A DNA stretch of 43,958 nucleotides from Francisella sp. SYW-9. GTDB lineage: Bacteria > Pseudomonadota > Gammaproteobacteria > Francisellales > Francisellaceae. A model generated the notes under the pieces. The model ran no database searches, had not been told where the DNA came from, and was given only the letters and a program-made list of their open reading frames with translations. A program made the position numbers and the translations under genes. Positions 8,548 through 19,540 of the stretch are shown here, piece after piece (position 1 is the stretch's first letter; the number at the start of each line of letters is the position of its first letter). The stretch covers positions 1 through 43,958 of the forward strand of contig NZ_VXKQ01000025.1 in the NCBI RefSeq assembly GCF_008711465.1, read 5' to 3'.

Positions 8548-9987
8548 ATGAAACTAGTAATAAATAGTCAGGCTACAATGCCTGCTCAGGTAATAATCGT
8601 AGCGCAAGAGAATTTACAAAAGCTTATTAATGAAACAGAGTGCCCAAATTCTAAATCTCTATTAGATAGGAAAGTTTTTAAAGCAAAATCTGCAGAGGTT
8701 TTACCATTATTGCATGCAGATAGAACGGTCATTCTTTTAGGTCTCGGTTTAAGACAAGACTTTATAGCTTCAGAATACGATAAAATAATATCAAAAGCGG
8801 CTGAGGAGTTAAAAAAACTAGATATAAAAGAAGTCTCTGTAAATATAGACTATGCATTTGAAAGTGGTGATGCTAAACAATTCACATTAGATACAATTAG
8901 AGCTCTTATATCGGAGACTTATGTTTTTGATCAATTAAAGTCAAAGAAACAGAACTATTCTTTGGAGCAGGTGGAACTAGTTTACACTGGCGATCAAGAT
9001 ATTGATGAAGCAGCTAAGATTGGTTCGGCTATTGCCTGTGGTCAGAACTATGCAAAAGATTTACAAAATTTACCAGCAAATATCTGTAATACAGACTATA
9101 TGTTAAACGAAGCTAGAGAGCTTACATCAAAATATGAAGCATTTAATTTAGATTATTTAGACCAGGATGAGATGGCTGAGTTAGGCATGGGTTGTGCTTT
9201 AGCTGTTGGTAGAGGTTCTGATATGTCTAACTATACTGTTTGTATGGAGTACAATGGTGGAGATGAAGGTCAAGCTCCTATAGTTTTAGTTGGTAAAGGT
9301 TTAGTATTTGATAATGGTGGTATCTGTGTTAAGGCTGCTGCAGGTATGGATACCATGAAAATGGATATGGGTGGAGCTGCTGCTGTTATGGGTATTATGA
9401 AGACTGTAGCTATGCTTAATTTACCTATTAATGTAGTTGGTGTTATGGGACTTGCTGAGAATGCTATTGATGCAAGATCATATAGACCAGGTGATGTACT
9501 TAAAAGTATGAAAGGAATAACTGTTGAAGTAAGTAATACTGATGCGGAAGGTCGACTAGTATTATGTGATACCCTAACTTATATTGGAAAATATAAGCCA
9601 AAAACTGTTATCAATATGGCTACATTAACTGGAGCAATGATAATCGCTTTAGGAGATGCATTCTCTGGGTTGATGGCAAATAGTGATAAGTTAGCAAATA
9701 GCTTACAACAAGCAGCTAAAGCCTCAAGTGACCTTGTTTGGAGATTACCATTGCATAAGCCATATCTTAAAAAGCTAGATAGTAAAGTAGCTGATATGGA
9801 TAATTCTAATCGTGATAGATCAGCAGGCTCAATATGTGCTGGATTATTTTTATCAAAATTTACAGAAGACTATGAATGGGCACATCTTGATATAGCAGGA
9901 TCTGCTATGGGTGATTTTGCAAACTGTAAAGCAAGTGGTAGACCAGTGCCATTATTAGTTCACTATTTACTATCTCAATCAAAATAA
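8548..9987 (+). CDS. pepA: Leucyl aminopeptidase (cytosol aminopeptidase, M17)
   Basis: Hexameric two-metal aminopeptidase that removes N-terminal residues from peptides in the cytoplasm; in E. coli PepA also binds DNA in cer/Xer recombination and carAB control. The 479-residue protein has the C-terminal M17 catalytic domain: metal-binding KGLVFDNGG, the MDMGGAAAV segment, and the signature NTDAEGRL near residue 330. The ATG is preceded by a good Shine-Dalgarno sequence. It is divergent from lptF, the arrangement seen in E. coli. No anomaly is seen. Confidence 0.97.
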   Translation: MKLVINSQATMPAQVIIVAQENLQKLINETECPNSKSLLDRKVFKAKSAEVLPLLHADRTVILLGLGLRQDFIASEYDKIISKAAEELKKLDIKEVSVNIDYAFESGDAKQFTLDTIRALISETYVFDQLKSKKQNYSLEQVELVYTGDQDIDEAAKIGSAIACGQNYAKDLQNLPANICNTDYMLNEARELTSKYEAFNLDYLDQDEMAELGMGCALAVGRGSDMSNYTVCMEYNGGDEGQAPIVLVGKGLVFDNGGICVKAAAGMDTMKMDMGGAAAVMGIMKTVAMLNLPINVVGVMGLAENAIDARSYRPGDVLKSMKGITVEVSNTDAEGRLVLCDTLTYIGKYKPKTVINMATLTGAMIIALGDAFSGLMANSDKLANSLQQAAKASSDLVWRLPLHKPYLKKLDSKVADMDNSNRDRSAGSICAGLFLSKFTEDYEWAHLDIAGSAMGDFANCKASGRPVPLLVHYLLSQSK

Positions 9988-10162
9988 AATCAATTTTCTT
10001 ATATATAAATTATTTCCTTAAGTTTTTGTGGGAAATATTATTATCATTGATATTTTTAAAATAAAAAATAACTAAATCTCTAACTATTAATCTGATTCAT
10101 AAAGCTTTAGATGTATTTACCTAGAGACATTAAGAATCATAATTAATATAAGTGTTTATTTG

Positions 10163-10171
10163 TGTTATAAT
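10163..10171 (+). promoter_or_regulatory. Extended -10 promoter of gyrB
   Basis: TGTTATAAT (TG, one base, perfect TATAAT at 10166-10171), 45 bp upstream of the gyrB ATG. The -35 region is poor. The rest of the 228-bp pepA-gyrB gap is AT-rich and shows no other gene or convincing terminator. Confidence 0.5.
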
Positions 10172-10173
10172 AG

Positions 10174-12627
<2,454 letters not shown>

Positions 12628-12741
12628 TATTTAAACTAGAGCTGTCTTCCTATTCTTTATCAAGAATATCTAAAAAATATTGTAAATTAAGTCTGAGTAT
12701 ATAGAATCTAACTTAAGAATATTTGTATAGGTTATATTCAA

Positions 12742-13734
12742 ATGATGTTCGGTAGATATTTAAAATTAACTCTTGTAATATTTCTATTTCCTTTTTTTGC
12801 TGTTGCAAACAATGTTATTAAGCCTCCAGCTTTGCATAAAGGTGATACCGTGGCACTTTTAGCCTCAGCATCAGCTGTAACATCTGAGCAAATTCAAGAC
12901 TCTTTAGGTAAGCTGCAATCTTTGGGTTTAAAGGTTAAATTAGGACACTATGTTAATCCTGTTTATCAGGATGGTTACTTTTCTGCTAATGCAAAGTATA
13001 GAGCGCAAGATTTAAATAATGCATTTGCTGATCCTAATATTAAGGCTATTTTCGAAGTTAGAGGTGGTTGGGGTAGTGCTCAGCTGTTACCATTAATTAA
13101 CTATGAGCAGATAAAAAGAAACCCTAAAATAATAGTAGGGTTTAGTGATATTACTTCATTGCTTTTAGCTATAAATAAAGAAACGGGATTAATTACATTT
13201 CATGGACCGTTAGGTGTGGAAACTTGGCCAAACTTTTCTAGGAAATATATGAACGAAGTCCTTTTTGATTCTAAAAAAGTAACGTTTAAAAGTGTAACGC
13301 ATGTGCAAACAATTTATCCTGGAAAAGCTGAGGGTGTTCTTTTAGGAGGTAATCTAAGCAATTTAGCAGCTTTAATTGGTACGAAATATGAACCTAACTG
13401 GAAGGGTAAGATTTTATTTGTAGAAGAAATTGATGAAAAGAACTATCAAATAGATAGGGTGATGAATCAGTTACAGCTAGCAGGTGTTTTAAGTAAGATT
13501 AAGGGCCTTGTTTTTGGTGGGTGTGCGAAATGTGAAAATCCAATCAAAAGACAACAAACACTAAAGGATATACTTAAATATTATTTAGTTAAAAATAAGA
13601 TCCCTTCTTTTATGGGAGCAAGTTTTGGTCATGGTGAAAACAACTTTACACTACCTATCGGTGATAAAGTTGAGGTTGATGCTGATACAAGAACTATAAA
13701 GATGCTAGCTCCAGCTACTCAAGTACAAAATTAA
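12742..13734 (+). CDS. ldcA: Secreted LD-carboxypeptidase (S66 family)
   Basis: Serine peptidase cleaving the L,D bond of the terminal D-Ala in murein tetrapeptides. The 330-residue protein has a signal peptide at residues 1-22 (hydrophobic LTLVIFLFPFFAVA), placing it in the periplasm, unlike the cytoplasmic E. coli LdcA. The catalytic triad of the family is visible: S135 in GFSDIT, E228/E229 in FVEEID, and H297 in SFGHGENNF, with the expected spacing. RGGWGSAQLL matches the substrate loop. As I recall, the Francisella tularensis homologue acts on murein in the periplasm and matters for virulence. It starts at tandem ATGs with a weak upstream AGG. Confidence 0.92.
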   Translation: MMFGRYLKLTLVIFLFPFFAVANNVIKPPALHKGDTVALLASASAVTSEQIQDSLGKLQSLGLKVKLGHYVNPVYQDGYFSANAKYRAQDLNNAFADPNIKAIFEVRGGWGSAQLLPLINYEQIKRNPKIIVGFSDITSLLLAINKETGLITFHGPLGVETWPNFSRKYMNEVLFDSKKVTFKSVTHVQTIYPGKAEGVLLGGNLSNLAALIGTKYEPNWKGKILFVEEIDEKNYQIDRVMNQLQLAGVLSKIKGLVFGGCAKCENPIKRQQTLKDILKYYLVKNKIPSFMGASFGHGENNFTLPIGDKVEVDADTRTIKMLAPATQVQN

Positions 13735-13742
13735 ATAATGTT

Positions 13743-13785
13743 AATGAGAATTATTTTCATTATTAATGAAAATTAATTATTCATT
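13743..13785. promoter_or_regulatory. Fur-box-like palindromes upstream of pdxS
   Basis: Two adjacent palindromes. The first (13745-13759, TGAGAATTATTTTCA) matches the 7-1-7 Fur consensus TGATAATnATTATCA at 12 of 14 defined positions. The second (13767-13783, TGAAAATTAATTATTCA) is similar but has a 3-base centre. They sit immediately upstream of, and overlapping, the likely -35 region of pdxST. AT-richness makes chance matches plausible. Confidence 0.4.
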
Positions 13786-13805
13786 GCATCTAAAAATACT
13801 ATAAT
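13777..13805 (+). promoter_or_regulatory. Putative pdxST promoter
   Basis: A perfect TATAAT at 13800-13805, with a weak TTATTC 17 bp upstream (13777-13782). The transcript would start near 13812, giving a leader of about 40 bases before the pdxS ATG. The -35 overlaps the second palindrome. Confidence 0.45.
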
Positions 13806-13850
13806 GTTTTGTGTTTCGTTTTACTAAATCAAAAAAGGAGTATTCATAAA

Positions 13851-14714
13851 ATGTCTGAAATCAACTTAAAAACAGGTTTGGCAGAGATGTTAAAAGGCGG
13901 GGTTATCATGGATGTTGTAAATGCACAACAAGCTGAGATAGCTCAGGAAGCTGGAGCTGTAGCTGTGATGGCTTTAGAAAGAGTTCCTGCTGACATTAGA
14001 AAAGATGGTGGTATAGCTAGGATGTCTGATCCTAAACTTATTAAAGAGATAATGTCTGTAGTTTCTATACCTGTAATGGCAAAAGCAAGAATTGGACATT
14101 TTGTTGAAGCTCAAATTTTAGAATCTTTAGGCGTTGATTTTATTGATGAAAGTGAAGTTTTAAGCCCAGCAGACGAGGTAAATCATGTTGATAAACAAAG
14201 TTTTAAAGTACCATTTGTTTGTGGTTGTACGAATCTTGGAGAAGCTTTAAGAAGAATAGGTGAAGGAGCAGCTCTTATTAGAACAAAAGGTGAAGCTGGT
14301 ACTGGTAATATTGTTGAAGCTGTAAGACAGCTAAGACAAGTAACAAGAGATATAAACTATATCAAAAGTGCTGATCCAACAGAGTTAATGTCTATTGCAA
14401 AAAACATGCAAGCACCATATGAGCTTGTGAGATATGTTCATAGAGAAGGCAAGCTACCTGTACCAAACTTCTCAGCTGGTGGTGTTGCAACTCCTGCTGA
14501 TGCGGCATTAATGATGCAGTTAGGAGCTGAGTCAGTTTTTGTAGGATCTGGTATATTTAAATCAGCTGATCCATTAAAAAGAGCAAAAGCTATAGTAAGT
14601 GCTGTTACTTACTACAATGATCCTAAGTTACTTGCTGAGGTTTCAACAGATCTTGGTGAACCTATGACTGGTATTAACTGTGATTTTGAAAAGTTCTCAG
14701 AAAGAGGCTGGTAA
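13851..14714 (+). CDS. pdxS: Pyridoxal 5'-phosphate synthase, lyase subunit PdxS
   Basis: Forms PLP directly from ribose 5-phosphate, glyceraldehyde 3-phosphate and ammonia delivered by PdxT; twelve PdxS subunits form the core of the complex. The 287-residue (beta/alpha)8 barrel has D21 ([10 protein letters not shown]), the Schiff-base lysine K78 (VMAKARIGH), the second lysine in [10 protein letters not shown], and [10 protein letters not shown] near the phosphate site. I chose ATG 13851 because AAAGGAG lies ten bases upstream. An in-frame TTG at 13809 would add 14 residues absent from the family. Its stop abuts pdxT. Confidence 0.97.
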   Translation: MSEINLKTGLAEMLKGGVIMDVVNAQQAEIAQEAGAVAVMALERVPADIRKDGGIARMSDPKLIKEIMSVVSIPVMAKARIGHFVEAQILESLGVDFIDESEVLSPADEVNHVDKQSFKVPFVCGCTNLGEALRRIGEGAALIRTKGEAGTGNIVEAVRQLRQVTRDINYIKSADPTELMSIAKNMQAPYELVRYVHREGKLPVPNFSAGGVATPADAALMMQLGAESVFVGSGIFKSADPLKRAKAIVSAVTYYNDPKLLAEVSTDLGEPMTGINCDFEKFSERGW

Positions 14715-15254
14715 ATGTCGAAAAAAGTAGGTGTCTTAGCAATTCAGGGAGCTTATGTAAAGCATAGTGATATGCTTAAATCTCTAGGAGCAGATGTAAG
14801 ATTAGTAAAATCTAATAATGATTTTGACGATATTGATAGGCTTGTTATTCCTGGTGGTGAGAGCACTACACTTCTAAATGTGATAGAGAAACACTCGTTA
14901 TTTGATAGGTTATATGATTTCTGTAGTAAAAATCCTGTTTTTGGTACTTGTGCAGGAAGTATTGTTCTATCGAAAGGCCAAGGCTACCTTGGTTTGATAG
15001 ATCTAACTGTTGAGCGTAATGCTTATGGTAGACAGCTGGATAGTTTTGTTACAAATCTAGATTTTGATAATAAAAGTGTATCAGGGGTGTTTATTAGAGC
15101 TCCTAAGTTTGTGGCGGTTGGAGATAATGTGGATGTTTTATCTAACTATAATCAATCACCCGTCTTAGTCAGGCAGGGAAATATTCTAGTTAGTAGTTTT
15201 CATCCGGAGCTAACAAATGATGCCTCAATACATCAGTATTTCTTAAATATGTAA
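14715..15254 (+). CDS. pdxT: Pyridoxal 5'-phosphate synthase, glutaminase subunit PdxT
   Basis: Class I glutamine amidotransferase that supplies ammonia to PdxS. The 179-residue protein has the oxyanion segment IPGGEST (about 45-51), the nucleophile C79 in FGTCAG, and the partner residues H163 and E165 in SFHPEL. The ATG directly follows the pdxS stop with no gap, so the genes are co-transcribed and probably translationally coupled. It converges on mutM with one base between the stops. Confidence 0.97.
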   Translation: MSKKVGVLAIQGAYVKHSDMLKSLGADVRLVKSNNDFDDIDRLVIPGGESTTLLNVIEKHSLFDRLYDFCSKNPVFGTCAGSIVLSKGQGYLGLIDLTVERNAYGRQLDSFVTNLDFDNKSVSGVFIRAPKFVAVGDNVDVLSNYNQSPVLVRQGNILVSSFHPELTNDASIHQYFLNM

Positions 15255-15255
15255 C

Positions 15256-16080
15256 TTATTTCTGACATTTTTTACAGTAAAAAGTATTCCTTTGACCAAT
15301 AACTAAACTTTCAATTTTTGTATTACAGGTATAACATTCTTGGTTTACTCTACCATAGACATTAAGTTGTTGAGTAAAGTAGCCGGGTTTTCCTTCAGTG
15401 TTTTTATAGTCTTTAAGAGTAGTGCCACCTTCTGCTATAGCTTTTTCTAATATTTTTTTTATAGATATTACGAGTTTTTCGGCTTCTTTTTTAGTAATAG
15501 TATTAGAGGCTCTGGTTGGTAATATATTACTATCAAAAAGTGCTTCACTTGCATAAATGTTACCGACACCAACAACTATAGAATTGTCCATAATTGTTTG
15601 TTTAATCTTTCTTGATGTTTTTGAAAGTTTTGTGAGTAAATATTTAGAGTTAAAATTATCTGTCAGAGGTTCGATACCGTGAGAAGCTAAAACTTTGTGT
15701 TGGAGTGGAGAATTATTGGTATTTATTAGCCAGTAACCAAACTTGCGGGGATCATTGTAAATTAGGCTAATATTGTCTGAAAGTCGTAATATTATATGAT
15801 CATGTTTGATTCTATCATACTGATTTGTTTCTTTGATTTTTATAACGCCAGACATTCCTAGATGAATTATAAGTTGTAAATCATCTTTTAGTGTTATTAT
15901 CAGATGTTTGCCTCTTCTTTGAACATTTCTTATTTCATTATTTTTAATATTTGATAACTGAGCATTCTTAACTGGGTAGCGTAGTTTTTCTGTATGTGTC
16001 TCTACATCAAGTATTTTTTTACCAATAATATTTTTAGTTAAGCCTCTTTTGACAGTTTCTACTTCAGGAAGTTCTGGCAT
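15256..16080 (-). CDS. mutM: Formamidopyrimidine-DNA glycosylase MutM (Fpg)
   Basis: Base-excision repair enzyme that removes 8-oxoguanine and formamidopyrimidines and nicks the abasic site. The start is fixed by chemistry: after Met removal, P2 is the catalytic nucleophile with E3 (MPELPEVET), so the ATG at 16080 is right, although the frame stays open to 16125. The helix-two-turn-helix segment ([10 protein letters not shown]) and the C-terminal zinc finger C249-x2-C252-x16-C269-x2-C272 are intact. The 274-residue length is typical. It is divergent from the Aas-like gene. Confidence 0.97.
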   Translation of the reverse strand: MPELPEVETVKRGLTKNIIGKKILDVETHTEKLRYPVKNAQLSNIKNNEIRNVQRRGKHLIITLKDDLQLIIHLGMSGVIKIKETNQYDRIKHDHIILRLSDNISLIYNDPRKFGYWLINTNNSPLQHKVLASHGIEPLTDNFNSKYLLTKLSKTSRKIKQTIMDNSIVVGVGNIYASEALFDSNILPTRASNTITKKEAEKLVISIKKILEKAIAEGGTTLKDYKNTEGKPGYFTQQLNVYGRVNQECYTCNTKIESLVIGQRNTFYCKKCQK

Positions 16081-16172
16081 AAATGTTATATTGTTATAAA
16101 AATTAATGTGAGTATATGATAACATAATATGCTATGCAGTAAGTTTACATTGTCAATTAACGTAGGATAAAA

Positions 16173-18272
16173 ATGCGCCTAAATCAGCTTAAATCTTCTA
16201 TACATAAAAGACTTAATCAATCTTATATCTATGATTGTAATAAAGAAATTGATTTTAGACAGTTTAAGAGCGGCTCGATAATTGTTGCTAATGATACCAG
16301 TATTATTAGTGTTTTAGCATTAAAAACATTTTTAGATAGTCAAAATATTACAGTGCTTGATACTTTTGACGAGCGAGCTAGAGGTCTAGAAAAAACCATG
16401 GAAAAGGCTGGTATTAGTTTTGTTGATCATATTAGTTTTTGGGATCATCAAGGTGTGCTGCTAGTTAATAAAAATCTTATTTCTCAATTAGAGCTAAATG
16501 ATAATAGGTTTTTAATGTTTATTTGCGGTCCTGAAATGCCAAGTTTTCCTAAGCGTAAAAATTTAGATAGACAAGTATTTTTTGATATTTCTACTCTGCA
16601 AAGCTTAAGAACTCTAAATGAAGAGATGGAAGATTTATCTGTAAGAGCATGGGAAGAGTATTTACAGTTACTCAAAGCCCCAGCAGAAATATGGTTTAGG
16701 CAAATGTTAAATGCGAAAAACAATCTTGTCTTAACAGATACTACAGGAGTTAGTTTAGACGGTTATAAGTTTACAACTGGCGCTACATTGATGTCTAAAA
16801 AGCTTCAAGAAATTACCCAAGGTGAAGATAATGTTGGGATATGTTTACCTACAAGTGGTGGCGGCTACTTAGCAATTCTAGCGCTTATGATGAGTGCTAA
16901 ATCAATAGTTAATCTTAATTACACTGCTTCAGAGGAGGCTTTAAGGCATGCGATTAAAAATGCTGATATTAAAACTATTATAACTTCTAGAGCATTTGTT
17001 GAGAAGCTTACGCATAAAGGTTTTTTTGTTGAAGAAGTGTTCTCAACTTGTAAAATTGTTTATCTTGAGGATATCAAAGCTAAAATTACAAAACTAGAGG
17101 CAATTAAAACTCTACTAAGCATGAAGCTTTTACCAGCAGACTGGATTGTTAAGAAATATATTAAGCCAACGAAACTGGAAGATTTATCTTTTATAATCTT
17201 TAGTAGTGGAAGTGAAGGCGTGCCAAAAGGTATTGCTATTAAACAGAAAAACCTTCTAGCAAACGTTTACCAAAGTACAAATGTTATTGAATGTAAAGAT
17301 AACGACTCTGTAGCTGGTATATTGCCAATTTTCCATGCATTTGGTTTGACTATATCTTTAGTTTCGCTTTTTCAAGGAGGCTATATTGCATGCCATCCAG
17401 ATCCAACAGATGCAAAAGGTGTAGCAAACTTAATTAGAAAAAATAAAACGACTGTACTTTGTGCAACACCAACATTTTTAAGAATATATACAAAAAATAA
17501 ATCAGTCAAAAAAGAAGATTTTGCAACTATTAGGCTTATTATTACAGGGGCCGAAAAATTATCAAAAGAAGTTCGTTCAATGTTTGAAGAGAAATTTGAT
17601 AAGGTAATTAATGAAGGTTATGGTACTACAGAGCTATCACCAGTTGCTGCAGTTAATAGACCAACCAAATCACCTAATAAGATAGGAACTGTCGGACTTA
17701 CTGTGCCGGGTGGCCAGTTTAAAATTATACATCCAGAGTCTCATGAGGAGCTTCCAACTGGTACTGAGGGCATGATTATCTATAGGGGGGTTAATAAAAT
17801 GGATTATTATCTTAATGACCCTAAAAAGACTGGTGAAGTTATGATAGAGAAATGTGGTCATATATGGTATATAACTGGAGATAAAGGCAAGATCGATGGA
17901 GAAGGCTATTTAACGGTTGTTGATAGATACTCTAGGTTTGCTAAAGTAGCAGGAGAAATGGTTAGTTTAGGTCTTCTTGAGCAAAAAGTTTATGATGCTT
18001 TGAGAGAAAAAGGCTATGATTCTCATCAAATTGACTTTGAAGTTCTAGCGGTAGCCACTTCAGATGCTAAACGAGGAGAGATAATTAGTTTGCTTTATAC
18101 TTTGGAAAGTTTAGAACCAAGTGACCTAAAAGATATTGTTAGACATTCTGGTATAGAAAACTTATATAAACCAACAAATTATTTCAAAGTTATTGATATC
18201 CCTAAATTAGGGTCTGGTAAGACAGATTTCTCAAAGGCTAAGAAACTAACTAATGAATTAGTCAAGGCATAA
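16173..18272 (+). CDS. Aas-like acyl-ACP/acyl-CoA synthetase with a degenerate N-terminal acyltransferase domain
   Basis: The 699-residue protein follows the layout of E. coli Aas, the bifunctional 2-acyl-glycerophosphoethanolamine acyltransferase/acyl-ACP synthetase. Residues about 185-699 form an AMP-binding synthetase: SSGSEGVPKG near 344-353, GYGTTELSP near 482, FAKVAGEMVSLG, and the terminal LGSGKTDF, closely like Aas. The first 160 residues align in position with the PlsC acyltransferase domain, but the catalytic NHxxxxD is replaced by NDTSIIS at N40, losing His and Asp. It therefore probably activates fatty acids but does not itself acylate lysophospholipid. It has a Shine-Dalgarno AGGA, and rsmH starts 3 bp downstream, suggesting one transcript. 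Confidence 0.82.
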   Translation: MRLNQLKSSIHKRLNQSYIYDCNKEIDFRQFKSGSIIVANDTSIISVLALKTFLDSQNITVLDTFDERARGLEKTMEKAGISFVDHISFWDHQGVLLVNKNLISQLELNDNRFLMFICGPEMPSFPKRKNLDRQVFFDISTLQSLRTLNEEMEDLSVRAWEEYLQLLKAPAEIWFRQMLNAKNNLVLTDTTGVSLDGYKFTTGATLMSKKLQEITQGEDNVGICLPTSGGGYLAILALMMSAKSIVNLNYTASEEALRHAIKNADIKTIITSRAFVEKLTHKGFFVEEVFSTCKIVYLEDIKAKITKLEAIKTLLSMKLLPADWIVKKYIKPTKLEDLSFIIFSSGSEGVPKGIAIKQKNLLANVYQSTNVIECKDNDSVAGILPIFHAFGLTISLVSLFQGGYIACHPDPTDAKGVANLIRKNKTTVLCATPTFLRIYTKNKSVKKEDFATIRLIITGAEKLSKEVRSMFEEKFDKVINEGYGTTELSPVAAVNRPTKSPNKIGTVGLTVPGGQFKIIHPESHEELPTGTEGMIIYRGVNKMDYYLNDPKKTGEVMIEKCGHIWYITGDKGKIDGEGYLTVVDRYSRFAKVAGEMVSLGLLEQKVYDALREKGYDSHQIDFEVLAVATSDAKRGEIISLLYTLESLEPSDLKDIVRHSGIENLYKPTNYFKVIDIPKLGSGKTDFSKAKKLTNELVKA

Positions 18273-18275
18273 AAA

Positions 18276-19193
18276 ATGCATTTTTCAGTACTACTACAAG
18301 AATCAATTAATGATCTAGACATAAACCCAGAAGGTATTTATATTGATGCAACCTTTGGAAGAGGTGGCCATTCTAGAGCAATACTAAGTAAATTAAATGG
18401 TGGACGTTTAATAGCTTTTGATAAAGATCTTGATGCTATCAAATATGCTAATGATAATTTTGCGTTTGATAATTTTGAGATAGTTCATACAAGCTTCGCT
18501 AATATTCATAACTACTGTCAACAAAATGATCTTTTAGGTAAAGTTGATGGAATTATTATGGATCTTGGTGTCTCTTCACCACAGTTAGATAATGCAGATA
18601 GAGGCTTTAGTTTTATGCATGATGGTCCTTTAGATATGCGTATGGATACTACTAGTGGAGTTACAGCGAGTCAAGCTTTAGATGATTTATCTGTTGAAGA
18701 TCTTGCTTATATATTTAAAGTTTATGGTGAGGAGCGTTTTGCAAAAAAAATTGCACAGAGAATAAAATCATATATACAAGAAAATGGTAGTATAAAAACT
18801 ACTTTAGAATTATCTAACCTTATAAGAGAGACTATAGGTAAAAGGGAAAAGAAAAATCCAGCAACTAGATGTTTTCAAGCTTTACGAATTTACGTTAATA
18901 ATGAACTAGGAGATTTGGAGGATTTGTTAGAGAATATTTTAGATGTTGTTAAAACTGGTGGTAGGATCGCAGCAATATCTTTTCATTCTTTAGAAGATAG
19001 AATTGTTAAACAAAGATTTACATCCTTGATTACTCCTAAGCAAGAAGTCAATCGTATTACTAGAATGTTGCCGCAAGATGACAGTCTTATAAAACTAAAG
19101 TGGATCACAAAGAAATCTAAGGCAAATCAAGATGAGCTAGATCAAAATGTACGCTCAAGGAGTGCTATTTTAAGGGTGGTAGAAAAACTATGA
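18276..19193 (+). CDS. rsmH: 16S rRNA (cytosine1402-N4)-methyltransferase RsmH
   Basis: Methylates N4 of C1402 in the 30S P site. The 305-residue protein has [10 protein letters not shown] at the N-terminus, SAM motif [11 protein letters not shown] (about 25-34), [30 protein letters not shown] and the C-terminal [12 protein letters not shown], all family hallmarks. It starts 3 bp after the Aas-like stop and overlaps the ftsL start by 4 bases. As in most bacteria it heads an ftsL-ftsI pair, but mraZ is absent upstream and murE downstream. Confidence 0.97.
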   Translation: MHFSVLLQESINDLDINPEGIYIDATFGRGGHSRAILSKLNGGRLIAFDKDLDAIKYANDNFAFDNFEIVHTSFANIHNYCQQNDLLGKVDGIIMDLGVSSPQLDNADRGFSFMHDGPLDMRMDTTSGVTASQALDDLSVEDLAYIFKVYGEERFAKKIAQRIKSYIQENGSIKTTLELSNLIRETIGKREKKNPATRCFQALRIYVNNELGDLEDLLENILDVVKTGGRIAAISFHSLEDRIVKQRFTSLITPKQEVNRITRMLPQDDSLIKLKWITKKSKANQDELDQNVRSRSAILRVVEKL

Positions 19194-19540
19194 TGTTAAC
19201 AAACCGTCAAATTAGGATAAGACTTTTTGAGTCACTTAGAAATAGTTTTTTTAGAAAAACTGTCGGAATATCTTTTACATTGCTATTTATTTTATTAATA
19301 ACAGCATTTAGTTTGATTGTTGTGCGTTTTGAGTACAAACTCCAATTAAACCAACAGAAAGATCTAATTGTTAAAGACTCTAAGCTAGATGAGGAGTGGA
19401 GTCAGATCGTTTTAGAATATAGTTCTTTAGCTGCGCCAACTGCTGTTGAGAAATTTGCAGAGAAAGAAAAAATGTCATTGCCAAATAAAAGTGATTTACG
19501 TTTTTTGAATGAGCAAGGGGAGGACTCGAATAATGGGTAA
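19190..19540 (+). CDS. ftsL: Cell division protein FtsL
   Basis: Small bitopic inner-membrane protein that, with FtsB and FtsQ, activates the FtsWI septal murein synthase. The 116-residue sequence has a basic cytoplasmic N-terminus, one membrane helix near residues 26-46 ([20 protein letters not shown]), then a periplasmic coiled-coil region rich in Q, K and E. Identity rests partly on position between rsmH and ftsI, since FtsL is weakly conserved. The ATGATG start overlaps rsmH, and the end overlaps ftsI by 8 bases. Confidence 0.9.
   Translation: MMLTNRQIRIRLFESLRNSFFRKTVGISFTLLFILLITAFSLIVVRFEYKLQLNQQKDLIVKDSKLDEEWSQIVLEYSSLAAPTAVEKFAEKEKMSLPNKSDLRFLNEQGEDSNNG

Noticed and set aside
13743-13785. 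The pdxS-upstream palindromes as an ldcA terminator
   Set aside because: No GC-rich stem and no following T run; the promoter -10 lies directly downstream.
13809-13850. TTG start extending PdxS by 14 residues
   Set aside because: The ATG at 13851 has AAAGGAG at proper spacing and matches the family N-terminus; the extension overlaps the probable transcription start.
16081-16125. N-terminal extension of MutM by 15 codons
   Set aside because: MutM needs Pro at position 2 as its nucleophile, so translation must begin at MPELPEV.
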